The position numbers and the translations under genes were made by a program. This document shows positions 7,846 through 16,282 of a stretch of DNA of 64,000 bases, in pieces; within the stretch, counting starts at the first letter, position 1, and each line of letters begins with the position of its first letter. Origin of the DNA: Calditrichota bacterium (GTDB lineage Bacteria > Electryoneota > RPQS01); contig JACJWA010000001.1 of NCBI GenBank assembly GCA_020637395.1, positions 744,001-808,000 of the forward strand, read 5' to 3'. The notes beneath the pieces were generated by a model. It saw only the letters and a list, made by a program, of their open reading frames with translations. It was not told the origin of the DNA and ran no database searches.

Positions 7846-8296
7846 CAAACCTCCCTCGCGCAAGCGCGCCCGGGGAACCCTCGAGTTCTACTCCGAGATA
7901 CCTCAGGCGCGCGTGCGCAAAGACTTCGCCCTCGCGTGCGCTGGTGCCGCGATGCGCCGAATTCCCGCTTCCGTCAACACCATTCGGCTCGTGCTGATCG
8001 GTGATCGCAAGATGGCCAAGCTGCACCGCGACTTCCTCAACATTCGCGGCACCACGGACGTCCTGACCTTCACCCTGAGCGAACCGGAAGAAGCCCTGGA
8101 AGGCGAGATTTACATCTGCCTCGATCAGGCGCGCCGTCAGGCCAAGCACTACCGTGTTCCGCTCTATCATGAAGTCGCACGGCTGGCCGCTCATGGTGTG
8201 CTGCATCTCGCCGGTTTCGATGATCACAGTGAACGTGAGCGTACCGAGATGCGCAAGCATGAAGACGCGGCACTGCGTGCAGGGAGGGCCGCCTGA
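7838..8296 (+). CDS. ybeY: Endoribonuclease YbeY
   Basis: About 152 residues. Metal-dependent single-strand endoribonuclease acting in 16S rRNA 3' maturation and 70S quality control. The zinc-binding signature HGVLHLAGFDDH is present near residues 118-129, preceded by the LNIRGTTDVLTF segment (family: N-R-TDVLSF). Starts at ATG 7838, inside the last codons of phoH, and its TGA overlaps the ATG of the corC-like gene by one base, so the three genes are translationally coupled. The longer in-frame extension upstream is a shadow of phoH. Confidence 0.95.
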   Translation: MNDKPPSRKRARGTLEFYSEIPQARVRKDFALACAGAAMRRIPASVNTIRLVLIGDRKMAKLHRDFLNIRGTTDVLTFTLSEPEEALEGEIYICLDQARRQAKHYRVPLYHEVARLAAHGVLHLAGFDDHSERERTEMRKHEDAALRAGRAA

Positions 8297-9591
8297 TGGA
8301 TGCCTACATCCTCTGGAGCCTGCTGGCCTTCCTGATGCTGCTGGTGCTCTCCGCGTTCTTCTCATCCGCGGAAACCGCACTGTTTTCGCTAACCAGATCG
8401 CAGATCCGGGAGATTTCTGAAAACACGAGCGAAGACCCTGCGCTGCGAACTCTTTCCAGTCTGCTGAAAGATCCCCGCAAACTGTTGATCAATCTCCTGA
8501 TTGGCAACACAATCGTCAACATCATGGCCGCGACGGTTGCGGCTATCACCACTTCGCGGCTCGTGAGCCGCTTCGGGGCAAGCGAATGGGTTGTGTTTGT
8601 TGTGCAGGGACTTGTGGTGACGATTGTGCTTCTGGTGTGCGGAGAAATCATTCCCAAGTTCGCCGCCGTGCGCAATCCGCTCAAGTGGTCCCGCGCGATT
8701 GCCGCGCCGCTAACCCTGGTGAGTAAGCTGCTCTTTCCCTTCGCCGTCGTGATCACTCCGATCGCCGACGGCGTAGCGCGGACTTTCGGAGTCGAGAAGA
8801 AGAAGCTGTGGATCTCCGAAGAGGAGATCAAAACGCTTCTCGAAGTCGGAGAGGAGCATGGCGCCCTCGAAAAGAACGAGCGTGAAATGATCCACTCGAT
8901 CTTCGAGCTGGGTGAAATCACTGTGCGGGAAATCATGGTACCGCGCACCGACATGATCGCATTGGAAGTAAGAACTCCGATCACAAAGGTGCTCGATCTT
9001 TTGAAACAGTGCGGACATTCAAGATTGCCCGTTTTTGAGGAACGCGTGGACAACGTCATCGGTATTCTTCACGCAAAAGATCTGATGCCGTTCTATCCTT
9101 TTGACAAGGATGTTGACCTGAAGAAAGTGATTCGTCAGGCGCACTTTGTTCCAGAGGCAAAGACCATTGACGAATTGCTGAAACAGTTTCAGGAGACGCG
9201 CATCCATATGTCCATCGCCGTGGACGAATACGGCGGCACCGCCGGGCTCGTCACGCTTGAAGACATCATCGAGGAAATCGTCGGCGAGATTCAAGACGAA
9301 CACGACGCGGAGCGACCGCTCTGGACGCGCATAGACGAAAATACGATCCTCGTGGACGCAAAGCTCGACGTGGAAGCCGTCAACGAAGTGCTGGGGGACG
9401 ACGTCATTCCGATTGACGATGACTTTGATACTCTGGGAGGATTTCTTCTCTCAGAGATTGGTGATTTCCCCGAAGCGCACACGCGTGTCGAGTATCACAA
9501 CTACGAGTTCATCGTCGAAGAAGTGCGCAGACACCGCTTGGGTAGAATCCGAATCATCCGCCGCGAGGCCATTGAGAATTCCGCTGAATGA
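8296..9591 (+). CDS. CorC/HlyC-family CNNM-type membrane protein
   Basis: 431 residues. N-terminal DUF21/CNNM membrane domain of about 150 residues with three or four hydrophobic segments (start YILWSLLAFLMLLVLSAFFS, then SSAETALFSL). A CBS pair follows (about 200-325; EREMIHSIFELGEITVREIM opens it, DEYGGTAGLVTLEDIIEEI ends it). The C-terminal CorC_HlyC domain runs from about 345 to 425 (DDDFDTLGGFLLSEIGD). Related proteins take part in magnesium/cobalt efflux or its control. Third gene of the phoH-ybeY unit, which matches the ybeZ-ybeY-ybeX order of E. coli, but here with a membrane domain. Overlaps the next gene by ATGA. Confidence 0.93.
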   Translation: MDAYILWSLLAFLMLLVLSAFFSSAETALFSLTRSQIREISENTSEDPALRTLSSLLKDPRKLLINLLIGNTIVNIMAATVAAITTSRLVSRFGASEWVVFVVQGLVVTIVLLVCGEIIPKFAAVRNPLKWSRAIAAPLTLVSKLLFPFAVVITPIADGVARTFGVEKKKLWISEEEIKTLLEVGEEHGALEKNEREMIHSIFELGEITVREIMVPRTDMIALEVRTPITKVLDLLKQCGHSRLPVFEERVDNVIGILHAKDLMPFYPFDKDVDLKKVIRQAHFVPEAKTIDELLKQFQETRIHMSIAVDEYGGTAGLVTLEDIIEEIVGEIQDEHDAERPLWTRIDENTILVDAKLDVEAVNEVLGDDVIPIDDDFDTLGGFLLSEIGDFPEAHTRVEYHNYEFIVEEVRRHRLGRIRIIRREAIENSAE

Positions 9592-10109
9592 ACATTCGAG
9601 AAAAAATCGGTTGGAAGCTGCTGAGCTGGCGAGCGAAACCTGAAACAAACGGAGTGGTCGAGCTTCCCGGTCTAATTCGGAACGCGCGCCGCGTCTGCGT
9701 GCTTTTGCCTGCGAATTTCGACGACTTCGATCTCGTGCGCACGTTTCTTCCCGACGTGTTGGAAAAACTCGAGGGCAGGCAGGTTACGATCTGGGTGCGA
9801 GACAATTTCCGCAGTTGGCTCGTCATCAATGAACTGTGCACGGTCTCGAGCTACGACCCTTCCAGGGCAACGCGCTTCGGCCTCCCCACACCCGACACGC
9901 TGCGCGCCGCGAAAGCCTTCGAACATGATCTGCTGATTGACCTGTCCGTGACTCCGGAGCTCTATGTGACCGCGCTGGCGGACTCGCTTCGTGCTTCGAC
10001 CAAGATTGCGCTGGAACACCGGGAATCACGGGACCTCTATCACGTGCTCGTGGAAAGCAATTCGACGGACAATGCGCGGCGCGTATCGGCGCTACTTCAG
10101 TATCTATAG
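9588..10109 (+). CDS. Conserved hypothetical protein (DUF6913-like)
   Basis: 173 residues, no signal peptide, no membrane helix. Starts at ATG 9588 overlapping the corC-like stop by 4 bp. It looks like half of a Rossmann-type glycosyltransferase-9/DUF6913-like fold: a strand at RRVCVLLPANFDDFDLV, a later DLLIDLSVTPELYVTALA segment and a following R-AST-KIAL-H segment. A short Bacteroidetes family with the same 'DLLIDLS' block comes to mind, but the match is from memory. No catalytic residues can be named. Position between a membrane transporter and mazG gives no clear job. Confidence 0.65.
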   Translation: MNIREKIGWKLLSWRAKPETNGVVELPGLIRNARRVCVLLPANFDDFDLVRTFLPDVLEKLEGRQVTIWVRDNFRSWLVINELCTVSSYDPSRATRFGLPTPDTLRAAKAFEHDLLIDLSVTPELYVTALADSLRASTKIALEHRESRDLYHVLVESNSTDNARRVSALLQYL

Positions 10110-10120
10110 ATGATCAAATT

Positions 10121-10939
10121 GTGACGAAGAACTTCGACTCCACTCCCTTTTCCGAGCAAGCCGCCGCCGAATTCGAGCGGCTTGCGCATATTATGGCGGC
10201 CCTGCGCGCCCCGGACGGCTGTCCGTGGGATCGCGAGCAGACGCACGAATCGCTGCGTCCGTATCTGATCGAAGAGACCTACGAGGTGCTCGACTCGATT
10301 GACCGCAAGGCCTATGGAGAGCTCAAGACGGAGCTGGGCGATCTCTTGCTGCACATCGTTTTTCATGCGCGTCTTGCCGAGGAAGAAAAGCTCTTCTCGC
10401 TTGTGGATGTTTTGCATGAAATCAATGAGAAGCTGATCCGCAGGCATCCGCATGTGTTTGGCGACGCCGTCGTAAACTCTACCGACGACGTGAACAAGCA
10501 ATGGGAACAAATCAAACTGAATGAGAGCCATCGCCCGCAGCTCCTGTCCGGAGTGCCCAAGCATCAGCCCGCGCTGAACCGGGCGTATCGCGTCCAGGAG
10601 AAAGCCGCCGCCGTGGGCTTCGATTGGCCTTCCGATGAGCCGGTTTGGAAGAAACTCTCTGAAGAGATATTCGAACTGAAGCACGAGCTGGTTCAAGGAG
10701 ATCGGGCGAAGATCGAGGCGGAATTCGGGGACTTGCTGTTCACCATGGTGAATCTGGGGCGGAAAATCGGCGTTCATCCCGAGGAAGCACTCAGGACTTC
10801 GATAGAGAAGTTCACCAACCGGTTCGGTCAGATTGAGCTGGACTTGCGCGATGCAGGTGTACCCCTGCATGAGGCTGGTCTGGAGAAAATGGATGAACTC
10901 TGGGTGCGAGCCAAAGAGCGGGAGGGGGCGAAGCCTTGA
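10121..10939 (+). CDS. mazG: Nucleoside triphosphate pyrophosphohydrolase MazG
   Basis: 272 residues from GTG 10121, close to the 263 of E. coli MazG. Hydrolyses NTPs and dNTPs to monophosphates, a house-cleaning or alarmone-lowering role. Two MazG repeats are visible: the first with CPWDREQTHESLRPYLIEE, then an E-x-x-E...ELGDLLLHIVFHA metal-binding set (about 25-90). The second has EEIFELKHEL and EFGDLLFTMVNLGRK (about 180-230). No Shine-Dalgarno of note; the start follows 11 bases after the previous stop. Its TGA overlaps the TTG start of hflX by 4 bp. Confidence 0.95.
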   Translation: MTKNFDSTPFSEQAAAEFERLAHIMAALRAPDGCPWDREQTHESLRPYLIEETYEVLDSIDRKAYGELKTELGDLLLHIVFHARLAEEEKLFSLVDVLHEINEKLIRRHPHVFGDAVVNSTDDVNKQWEQIKLNESHRPQLLSGVPKHQPALNRAYRVQEKAAAVGFDWPSDEPVWKKLSEEIFELKHELVQGDRAKIEAEFGDLLFTMVNLGRKIGVHPEEALRTSIEKFTNRFGQIELDLRDAGVPLHEAGLEKMDELWVRAKEREGAKP

Positions 10940-12315
10940 GTCGAAACCAGAAGAAGTCCGGTCCTACGCGCTCGATTGGCTACGACCGGCTGAAGATCGA
11001 AGACGCCTCACAAGGGACCGCCGAAAATGCGCTGGTCCCGAAGCGGGAACGTGCCTTCCTAATTGGCATCTGCAAGCCCGGCGAAGACTTGTCGGCGGCC
11101 CAGGACCATCTGGACGAATTGGCCATGCTTGCCGAAACAGCCGGAGCCGACATCGTGGATCGCGAATTGGTCAAGCTGCGGCAGATTGACCCCGCTCTCT
11201 ATTTGGGCAAGGGCAAAACAGCCGAAATCGCCTCCTATGTTGCTGAATTCAATGCCGACCTCGTGGTGATAGACGAAGATCCGGCTCCGGCTCAGACGCG
11301 AAACCTCGAGCGGGAGCTCAAGACCCGTGTGGTGGATCGGTCCGGACTGATTCTGGACATTTTTGCGCGGCGAGCCCAAACCCGCGAGGCCAAGACGCAA
11401 GTCGAGCTTGCGCAACTGAAGTACATGCTGCCGCGCCTGAGCGGCGCCTGGACGCATCTTGAACGTCAGCGGGGCGGAATTGGCATGCGCGGACCCGGTG
11501 AAACCCAGATCGAAACCGATCGCAGACTCATCCGGACCAGGATCCGCAAGCTCGAAGAAGAGCTGTCGGATATTGAGCGTCAGCATCGGACCCAGCGCGC
11601 AAAGCGGCAGGAAGTTTTTCGCTTCTCGTTGGCTGGCTATACGAACGTCGGCAAGTCTACCCTCATGAATGTGCTGACCTCGGCGGGAGTTTATGAAGAG
11701 AACCTCCTGTTCGCCACTCTGGATTCGACCACGCGGATGTTGCCCATCGGGCAGGGAATTCGAGCTGTTCTGTCAGATACTGTCGGGTTCATCAGAAAGT
11801 TACCTCCCGGACTTGTTGCGAGTTTCCGCTCCACTCTGGACGAAATCCGCGAGGCGGATTGCATCGTTCATGTCGTGGATATCGCTTCCGTGACCTATCT
11901 CGAGCAAATGGAAACCGTGCAGAAGATCCTTACTGAAATGGGGCTTTCGGAAGTTCCTGTGATCGAGGTTTTCAATAAGATGGATGCCCTGGACGATCCG
12001 TCGGTCTTGCGGTGGGTGAAAGAGCATAAGCCGGAAGCCGTCTTAGTTAGCGCGAAGAGTGGGGAGGGACTCGAGAGTCTGCGCGAGCGGATGAGGATGA
12101 TCATGGAAGCGGGCAAGCTGACTTTGGAGGTGGAGCTTGATGCGGCTAACGGAAAGCTCTGGCAGGAGCTCTACAAGCTCGGCGAAGTCCTCGCAACAGA
12201 GACCATCGGGGACAAAGTCACCTTGCAGGTCCGGCTGAGCAGGGTGGATGCAGGACGACTGGGCCTTGTAGATCGCGCCAAGCCCGATCCTTGGCGACGG
12301 GGCGGGAACGACTGA
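10936..12315 (+). CDS. hflX: GTPase HflX
   Basis: 459 residues from TTG 10936 (TTGA overlap with mazG). Ribosome-associated GTPase that splits stalled or hibernating ribosomes. N-terminal HflX domain (about 35-195, including the GGIGMRGPGETQIE glycine-rich block after a short coiled coil), then the G domain with G1 GYTNVGKST, G3 DTVGFI and G4 NKMD, and a C-terminal region with the end of the family fold. The 35-residue basic N-terminus is variable. Followed by a clear terminator. Confidence 0.96.
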   Translation: MSRNQKKSGPTRSIGYDRLKIEDASQGTAENALVPKRERAFLIGICKPGEDLSAAQDHLDELAMLAETAGADIVDRELVKLRQIDPALYLGKGKTAEIASYVAEFNADLVVIDEDPAPAQTRNLERELKTRVVDRSGLILDIFARRAQTREAKTQVELAQLKYMLPRLSGAWTHLERQRGGIGMRGPGETQIETDRRLIRTRIRKLEEELSDIERQHRTQRAKRQEVFRFSLAGYTNVGKSTLMNVLTSAGVYEENLLFATLDSTTRMLPIGQGIRAVLSDTVGFIRKLPPGLVASFRSTLDEIREADCIVHVVDIASVTYLEQMETVQKILTEMGLSEVPVIEVFNKMDALDDPSVLRWVKEHKPEAVLVSAKSGEGLESLRERMRMIMEAGKLTLEVELDAANGKLWQELYKLGEVLATETIGDKVTLQVRLSRVDAGRLGLVDRAKPDPWRRGGND

Positions 12316-12350
12316 TTCCATTTCAACTACTAAGACTTTGAAAAAACTGT

Positions 12351-12385
12351 AAGTGGGTATCCGACGAGGATGCCCACTTTTCTTT
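12351..12385 (+). terminator. Intrinsic terminator of the phoH-hflX gene run
   Basis: Stem AAGTGGGTATCC/GGATGCCCACTT (one G-U pair; 12351-12362, 12368-12379), loop GACGA, then TTTTCTTT. Confidence 0.88.
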
Positions 12386-12581
12386 GCCGTCTACCAATTC
12401 GCCTGACCCTGCTGAAGCTCAGCGGCGAGGTCGACCATTCCGCTGAGTCCCTGGCTTGCTTCAGAATCCAAAAAAGAGGCGTAAGTACCCGGACTTTTTT
12501 GCACTCGGACACCGCCTGCACCCGAGATTCGCTTCCTTTCACGGGTTCCTCAGGCATGCTTTAGTATGATAAAGGGCGATA
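12386..12581. other. Intergenic spacer without a gene
   Basis: I see no supported coding frame or RNA here. Short GC-rich stretches alternate with AAAAAAGAGG and ACTTTTTTGC tracts. It separates the hflX terminator from the regulatory region of the polyamine locus. Confidence 0.5.
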
Positions 12582-12652
12582 TATATTAAACTTTGAGACT
12601 CTCGGGATTCCACAATAGACCCCTGTAAACCCTAACACTTACGGGGAGCCGG

Positions 12653-12671
12653 GTCAAGTCGGGGTCTTGAC
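12653..12671 (+). promoter_or_regulatory. Palindrome overlapping the -35 element
   Basis: GTCAAG-TCGGGGT-CTTGAC, a perfect 6-bp inverted repeat that includes most of the TTGACA hexamer. Binding here would block RNA polymerase, so it is a candidate autoregulatory operator for the XRE-cupin protein. Confidence 0.45.
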
Positions 12672-12695
12672 AGGACCCGCTTTTCTGTGTATATT
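12667..12695 (+). promoter_or_regulatory. Sigma-70 promoter of the polyamine locus
   Basis: TTGACA (12667-12672), 17 bases, TATATT (12690-12695). Expected start near 12702, giving a 40-50 base leader. Confidence 0.8.
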
Positions 12696-12745
12696 TGCAT
12701 CCACTTTATTGAACAGAAAGTTTAATATACTTGGAACACAGACCG

Positions 12746-13282
12746 GTGGACATCGGAGCACGCTTACGAAATCTCCGACTCGCCCGGGACCTGACCCAAG
12801 AGGAGTTGGCCGAACGGGCCGATTTGACCAAGGGGTTTATCTCCTTGCTTGAACGTGACCAGACCAGCATCTCCGTGGACAGTCTCCTGCAGATTCTGAA
12901 AGTACTGGACGTCAAGGTCACAGACTTCTTCAAGGAGACCCAACCGGAGCAGGTCGTCTTCTCAAAGGCCGAGCGGATTTCCCTAACCGAGACCGGAGCC
13001 GAGCTCTTTGAGCTTCTGATCCCCGGTGGGGCCGACCGTGAAATGGAAGCTGCACTGGTGACGCTTGAAGAAGGTCAGCAGACTTCCCCGACCAGACCCT
13101 ATCAGGGAGAAGCTTTCGGGTTTGTGATGTCGGGTGCCATACAATTGGTTTTTGGGTCGGAGTCTTACAATGCTTCCGCCGGATCGAGTTTCTATTTCTC
13201 CGGCGAACGCGAACACTTCATTCGGAATGCCGGCAAACGAACTGCCGAGTTTGTTTGGGTTACAACGCCGCCCACTTTCTAA
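12746..13282 (+). CDS. XRE-cupin transcriptional regulator (PuuR-like)
   Basis: 178 residues from GTG 12746, chosen because the protein then opens with DIGARLRNLR, the usual beginning of the family (an in-frame TTG at 12731 would add five residues). Residues 1-65 form an XRE helix-turn-helix (LTQEELAERADLTKGFISLLE, with QTSISVDSLLQILKVL). Residues about 105-178 form a cupin sensor barrel. PuuR and related proteins of this build bind polyamines or precursors and repress their genes. The position at the head of a spermidine pathway supports that role. The operator candidates around its promoter suggest autoregulation. The effector is inferred, not shown. Confidence 0.85.
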   Translation: MDIGARLRNLRLARDLTQEELAERADLTKGFISLLERDQTSISVDSLLQILKVLDVKVTDFFKETQPEQVVFSKAERISLTETGAELFELLIPGGADREMEAALVTLEEGQQTSPTRPYQGEAFGFVMSGAIQLVFGSESYNASAGSSFYFSGEREHFIRNAGKRTAEFVWVTTPPTF

Positions 13283-13332
13283 GTCGCGTTGGGTTTTTCA
13301 CCTTTCACTTCTATCGGGTAGGAGAACTTCCA

Positions 13333-13743
13333 TTGAAGTCTTTGGGACAGCAGATTGTGGTTGATTATCACAAGTGTAATCCTGAAATCTTGAACGACGT
13401 TGCCGCGGTCAAGCGCGCCATGCGCGAAGCCGCTCTGAAGGCCGGCGCCACGATCGTCACGGAAGCCTTTCATTTGTTCAATCCATACGGAGTTTCAGGA
13501 GCCATCATCATTGCCGAATCACACCTGGCCATTCATACGTGGCCGGAGTTCGGATATGCGGCTGTGGACCTCTTCACCTGCGGAGACGAAGTGGATCCGG
13601 CGGTGGCCTTTGAGCACCTGAAGCAGGCCCTCGAAGCTGAAGAGTTCACCGCCATGGAAATGAAGCGCGGCATCATGAACTCGCACGGATTGCGCTTTGA
13701 TTCGCATAAGCCCGCTCCGGCTCTGGCTGCGGCGGTCGCCTAA
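13333..13743 (+). CDS. speD: S-adenosylmethionine decarboxylase proenzyme
   Basis: About 136 residues from TTG 13333, with TAGGAG eight bases upstream. The longer frame from 13255 overlaps the regulator and lacks family similarity. Small prokaryotic SpeH/SpeD class 1 form. The self-cleavage site is the Glu-Ser of AESHLAIHTWPE, Ser63 becoming the pyruvoyl group; Cys83 in FTCGD is the family's catalytic Cys. The product, decarboxylated AdoMet, is the aminopropyl donor used by the spermidine synthase encoded at 14362. Followed at once by the arginine decarboxylase gene (TAA then ATG, no gap). Confidence 0.95.
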   Translation: MKSLGQQIVVDYHKCNPEILNDVAAVKRAMREAALKAGATIVTEAFHLFNPYGVSGAIIIAESHLAIHTWPEFGYAAVDLFTCGDEVDPAVAFEHLKQALEAEEFTAMEMKRGIMNSHGLRFDSHKPAPALAAAVA

Positions 13744-14211
13744 ATGATCATTCAGACCCCTGATAAGTACTTCCTCGTCTCAGGTTATTCCGAGGGCGAG
13801 ACGGAGTTGAACGCGTTTGATAACTCGCTCCTGGCTGCAGGAGTGGGCAATGTGAACCTGGTCCGGATGAGTTCGATTTTGCCTCCCGCCGCGAAAGAAA
13901 TTAATCCGATTCAGTTGCCCTACGGCGCACTGGTTCCGATTGCCTACGCTGAGGAAGCAAGTTCGATCCCCGGAGAAACGGTGAGTGCCGGAGTCGCTTT
14001 GGGAGTCACCGACGACCCGACGTTACCAGGTGTCATCATGGAACACCACATGCACGGCTCGGAAGAAGAATGCCGGAACATTGTCATCGCGAAGGTTCAG
14101 GCCGCCTTCCAGCACCGTGGATGGAAGCTCGCCGACATGAAAGTCAAAGTCATCTCGGGCAAGGTCCAGCGCATCGGAGCCGCCTTTGCCGGGGTTGTCC
14201 TCTGGACATAG
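13744..14211 (+). CDS. pdaD: Pyruvoyl-dependent arginine decarboxylase
   Basis: 155 residues. Converts arginine to agmatine and CO2, the first step of the route. The proenzyme self-cleaves between the two serines of VRMSSILPP (Ser43-Ser44). The GVGNVNLVRMSSILP block, the GALVPIAYAEE segment and the late GVTDD and EEHHMHGSEEEC-like parts match the archaeal and Chlamydia/Bacteroidetes enzymes. Starts one base after the speD stop, so the two are coupled. A terminator follows. Confidence 0.93.
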   Translation: MIIQTPDKYFLVSGYSEGETELNAFDNSLLAAGVGNVNLVRMSSILPPAAKEINPIQLPYGALVPIAYAEEASSIPGETVSAGVALGVTDDPTLPGVIMEHHMHGSEEECRNIVIAKVQAAFQHRGWKLADMKVKVISGKVQRIGAAFAGVVLWT

Positions 14212-14230
14212 CCATAGCCTCCTCTACAGA

Positions 14231-14256
14231 GCCTCCCCGTTTGGGGAGGCTTTTTT
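14231..14256 (+). terminator. Intrinsic terminator after pdaD
   Basis: Perfect 8-bp stem GCCTCCCC/GGGGAGGC with GTTT loop and six T. Confidence 0.95.
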
Positions 14257-14312
14257 GTTTGGGTGGTTACCCTAAGTTCATATTTTGTGACGAGAGAGGC
14301 GTTAGAGAGCTG

Positions 14313-14341
14313 TTGATACTCTGAGAGCTGTTCAGTATTTT
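14313..14341 (+). promoter_or_regulatory. Predicted promoter of speE
   Basis: TTGATA, 17 bases, TATTTT. The expected start near 14348 leaves only about 14 bases before ATG 14362 and no Shine-Dalgarno, so the mRNA may be nearly leaderless. GAGAGCTGTT is present at 14305-14314 and again at 14323-14332. Confidence 0.5.
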
Positions 14342-14361
14342 CTTGCTTCACTTTGTGACTT

Positions 14362-15204
14362 ATGGAACTTTGGCTTACTGAAACATACGGACCCATTCGC
14401 GGAGGCTGGAAAGCCGGCCGCGTTTTGTACTCCAAGCAGTCCAAGTACCAGCTTGTGGAGGTCGTCGAAACCGAGCGCTGGGGGAAGACTCTGGTGCTGG
14501 ACGGCTGCATGATGACGACCGAGCGCGATGAGTTCGTGTACCATGAGATGCTCTCGCACCCGGCCTTGGTCACTCACTCCTCTCCCAAGAGCGTGTGTGT
14601 GGTTGGAGGTGGGGACGGCGGCACGGTCCGCGAAGTGCTCAGACACCCCGGCATTGAGCGCGTGGTCCTGGCGGAAATTGACGGAGACGTGATTGACGTG
14701 TCGCGGGAATTCTTTCCGGAACACACCTCCATGCTGAACGATCCTCGTGTGGACATTCAGGTCGGTGACGGCTTCGCCTATCTGCAGAGTCATCCCGGTG
14801 AATTCGATGTGATTCTCTCTGACTCCACGGATCCAGTCGGCCCGGGAGAAGTACTGTTCACGCAGAAGTACTTTGACCTCGCCAAACGCGCACTACGAGA
14901 AAACGGCGTCTTCGTGACTCAGGCGCACAGCCCGTGGGATCAGGATTCCCGGCTTGGGCACATTCGCAAAGTCATGAAAGAGTTTTTTGCTCAAGTTCAC
15001 TGGTACGGAGCGCCGATACCCACCTATCCCTACGGGTGGTGGAGTTTCTTTTTTGCATCTGACAGAGTTCATCCCTTGGAGTCGGCGCAGATGAATCGTC
15101 AGCAGGAAATCACGCAGCACTCCAAGTATTATACGCCGGCTATTCATGACGCGGCGTTTGCAGTCCCAGCATTTCTGGCAAGAGAATTCGGTCTGTCCCT
15201 ATAA
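14362..15204 (+). CDS. speE: Spermidine synthase
   Basis: 280 residues. Transfers the aminopropyl group of decarboxylated AdoMet to putrescine. N-terminal beta domain (about 1-60), then the Rossmann methyltransferase-like core with GGGDGG at 82-87. Further family parts are LAEIDGDVIDVSREFF, LSDSTDPVGP (substrate Asp residues) and a YPYGWWSFFFAS block near 230. Supplied with its two substrates by the flanking genes. It has its own promoter, separated from speD-pdaD by a terminator, so it may be expressed separately from them. Confidence 0.96.
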   Translation: MELWLTETYGPIRGGWKAGRVLYSKQSKYQLVEVVETERWGKTLVLDGCMMTTERDEFVYHEMLSHPALVTHSSPKSVCVVGGGDGGTVREVLRHPGIERVVLAEIDGDVIDVSREFFPEHTSMLNDPRVDIQVGDGFAYLQSHPGEFDVILSDSTDPVGPGEVLFTQKYFDLAKRALRENGVFVTQAHSPWDQDSRLGHIRKVMKEFFAQVHWYGAPIPTYPYGWWSFFFASDRVHPLESAQMNRQQEITQHSKYYTPAIHDAAFAVPAFLAREFGLSL

Positions 15205-15265
15205 GGGCAGTACATTTTCATAGGTTCACTCCTTCAAGTTTCCAACTACCAGAACACAGGTTTTC

Positions 15266-16096
15266 ATGGGTGCCGTCCCGGAGTTGGCAGGCGCCCGTTT
15301 GGCGCTCTTTGGAACCCCCTATGACGGCACTTGCTCGTTTCGCCCCGGGACACGGTTTGGCCCGGCTGCGACTCGGAATGTCTCTGAGGGGATCGAAACC
15401 TACTGCCCGGTGTGCAACGCCGACCTCGAAGACGTGCATTTTGCCGACATCGGTGACTTGGTTCTGCCTACTGCTGACAAAGCTGCGGTACTCCTTGCCA
15501 TTGAACAAGCCGCTGACGAACTCTATAGCATCGGGGTGATTCCGGCGGCGCTGGGGGGTGAGCATCTTGTTTCGCTTCCTCTGCTAAAAGCAGCCTTTAA
15601 GCACAATCCTGACCTTGTGTTAGTGCAGTTTGACGCACATTTGGACTTGCGTGAGTCGTTCATGGGGTCGGAACTTAGCCATGCCACGGTCATGCGACAG
15701 ATCAGCAAGTTTGTGGAACCGTCACGAATCTTGCAGGTTGGGCCGAGGTCTGGCACTCGGGAGGAGTTCGAAACCGCTCAGAAATTTGGAACTTACCGGC
15801 CAGATAGCCTAACTCCGAAGGAACTTCGGGAGTGGGTGGGCCATCGGCCTCTTTATGTAACTGTTGACTTGGATATTCTTGATCCTTCTATATTTCCAGG
15901 TACTGGCACGCCTGAACCCGGCGGGGTTAGCTACCGAGAGCTTCAGGCCTGGATTGTGTCTCTTGCAGGATGCAATTGGATCGGGTGGGATGCTGTAGAA
16001 TTGTCACCAGAATATGATTCAACTCAAGTTTCTTCAATAGTTTCCTCTAAGATTGTGCGTACGTTGGTGCTATCAAGTTTAGCAAAGCCATGTTAA
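15266..16096 (+). CDS. speB: Agmatinase
   Basis: 276 residues, ureohydrolase fold with a two-manganese centre. Splits agmatine to putrescine and urea, linking PdaD to SpeE. Metal ligands are seen in GGEH (97-100), DAHLD (123-127) and the DLDILDP block (about 196-202), followed by GTGTPEPGG, the agmatinase-type substrate loop. Arginase and guanidinobutyrase share the fold, but the neighbouring arginine decarboxylase makes agmatine the best substrate. Codon use becomes more AT-rich toward the 3' end. Confidence 0.94.
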   Translation: MGAVPELAGARLALFGTPYDGTCSFRPGTRFGPAATRNVSEGIETYCPVCNADLEDVHFADIGDLVLPTADKAAVLLAIEQAADELYSIGVIPAALGGEHLVSLPLLKAAFKHNPDLVLVQFDAHLDLRESFMGSELSHATVMRQISKFVEPSRILQVGPRSGTREEFETAQKFGTYRPDSLTPKELREWVGHRPLYVTVDLDILDPSIFPGTGTPEPGGVSYRELQAWIVSLAGCNWIGWDAVELSPEYDSTQVSSIVSSKIVRTLVLSSLAKPC

Positions 16097-16282
16097 ATGG
16101 CCTGCATCTTGCCACGCATTTTTCCATAGTGTTGCCGAAGCATTTGCCATAAGCTTCATAAGAAACATTGAGATAGCGTAATTTTGCCCGTCTGGGTCCG
16201 AGACAATTGCGAACCTCCTGAGGAACAAAGACTTTCGAGATGGCGGAGTTTGTGATTGTTAAAAATAGGCAAAACATTTTCC
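16097..16282. other. AT-rich intergenic spacer
   Basis: No supported gene. A minus-strand frame here runs into speB and resembles nothing I recognise. The stretch leads into the promoter of the giant gene. Confidence 0.5.

Larger units (their letters stand above)
12582..12729. repeat. 13-bp inverted repeat flanking the polyamine promoter
   Basis: TATATTAAACTTT at 12582-12594 and its exact complement AAAGTTTAATATA at 12717-12729. The second copy lies between the predicted transcription start and the XRE-cupin GTG start. A spaced pair like this could be an operator set for the adjacent HTH protein. Confidence 0.6.
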
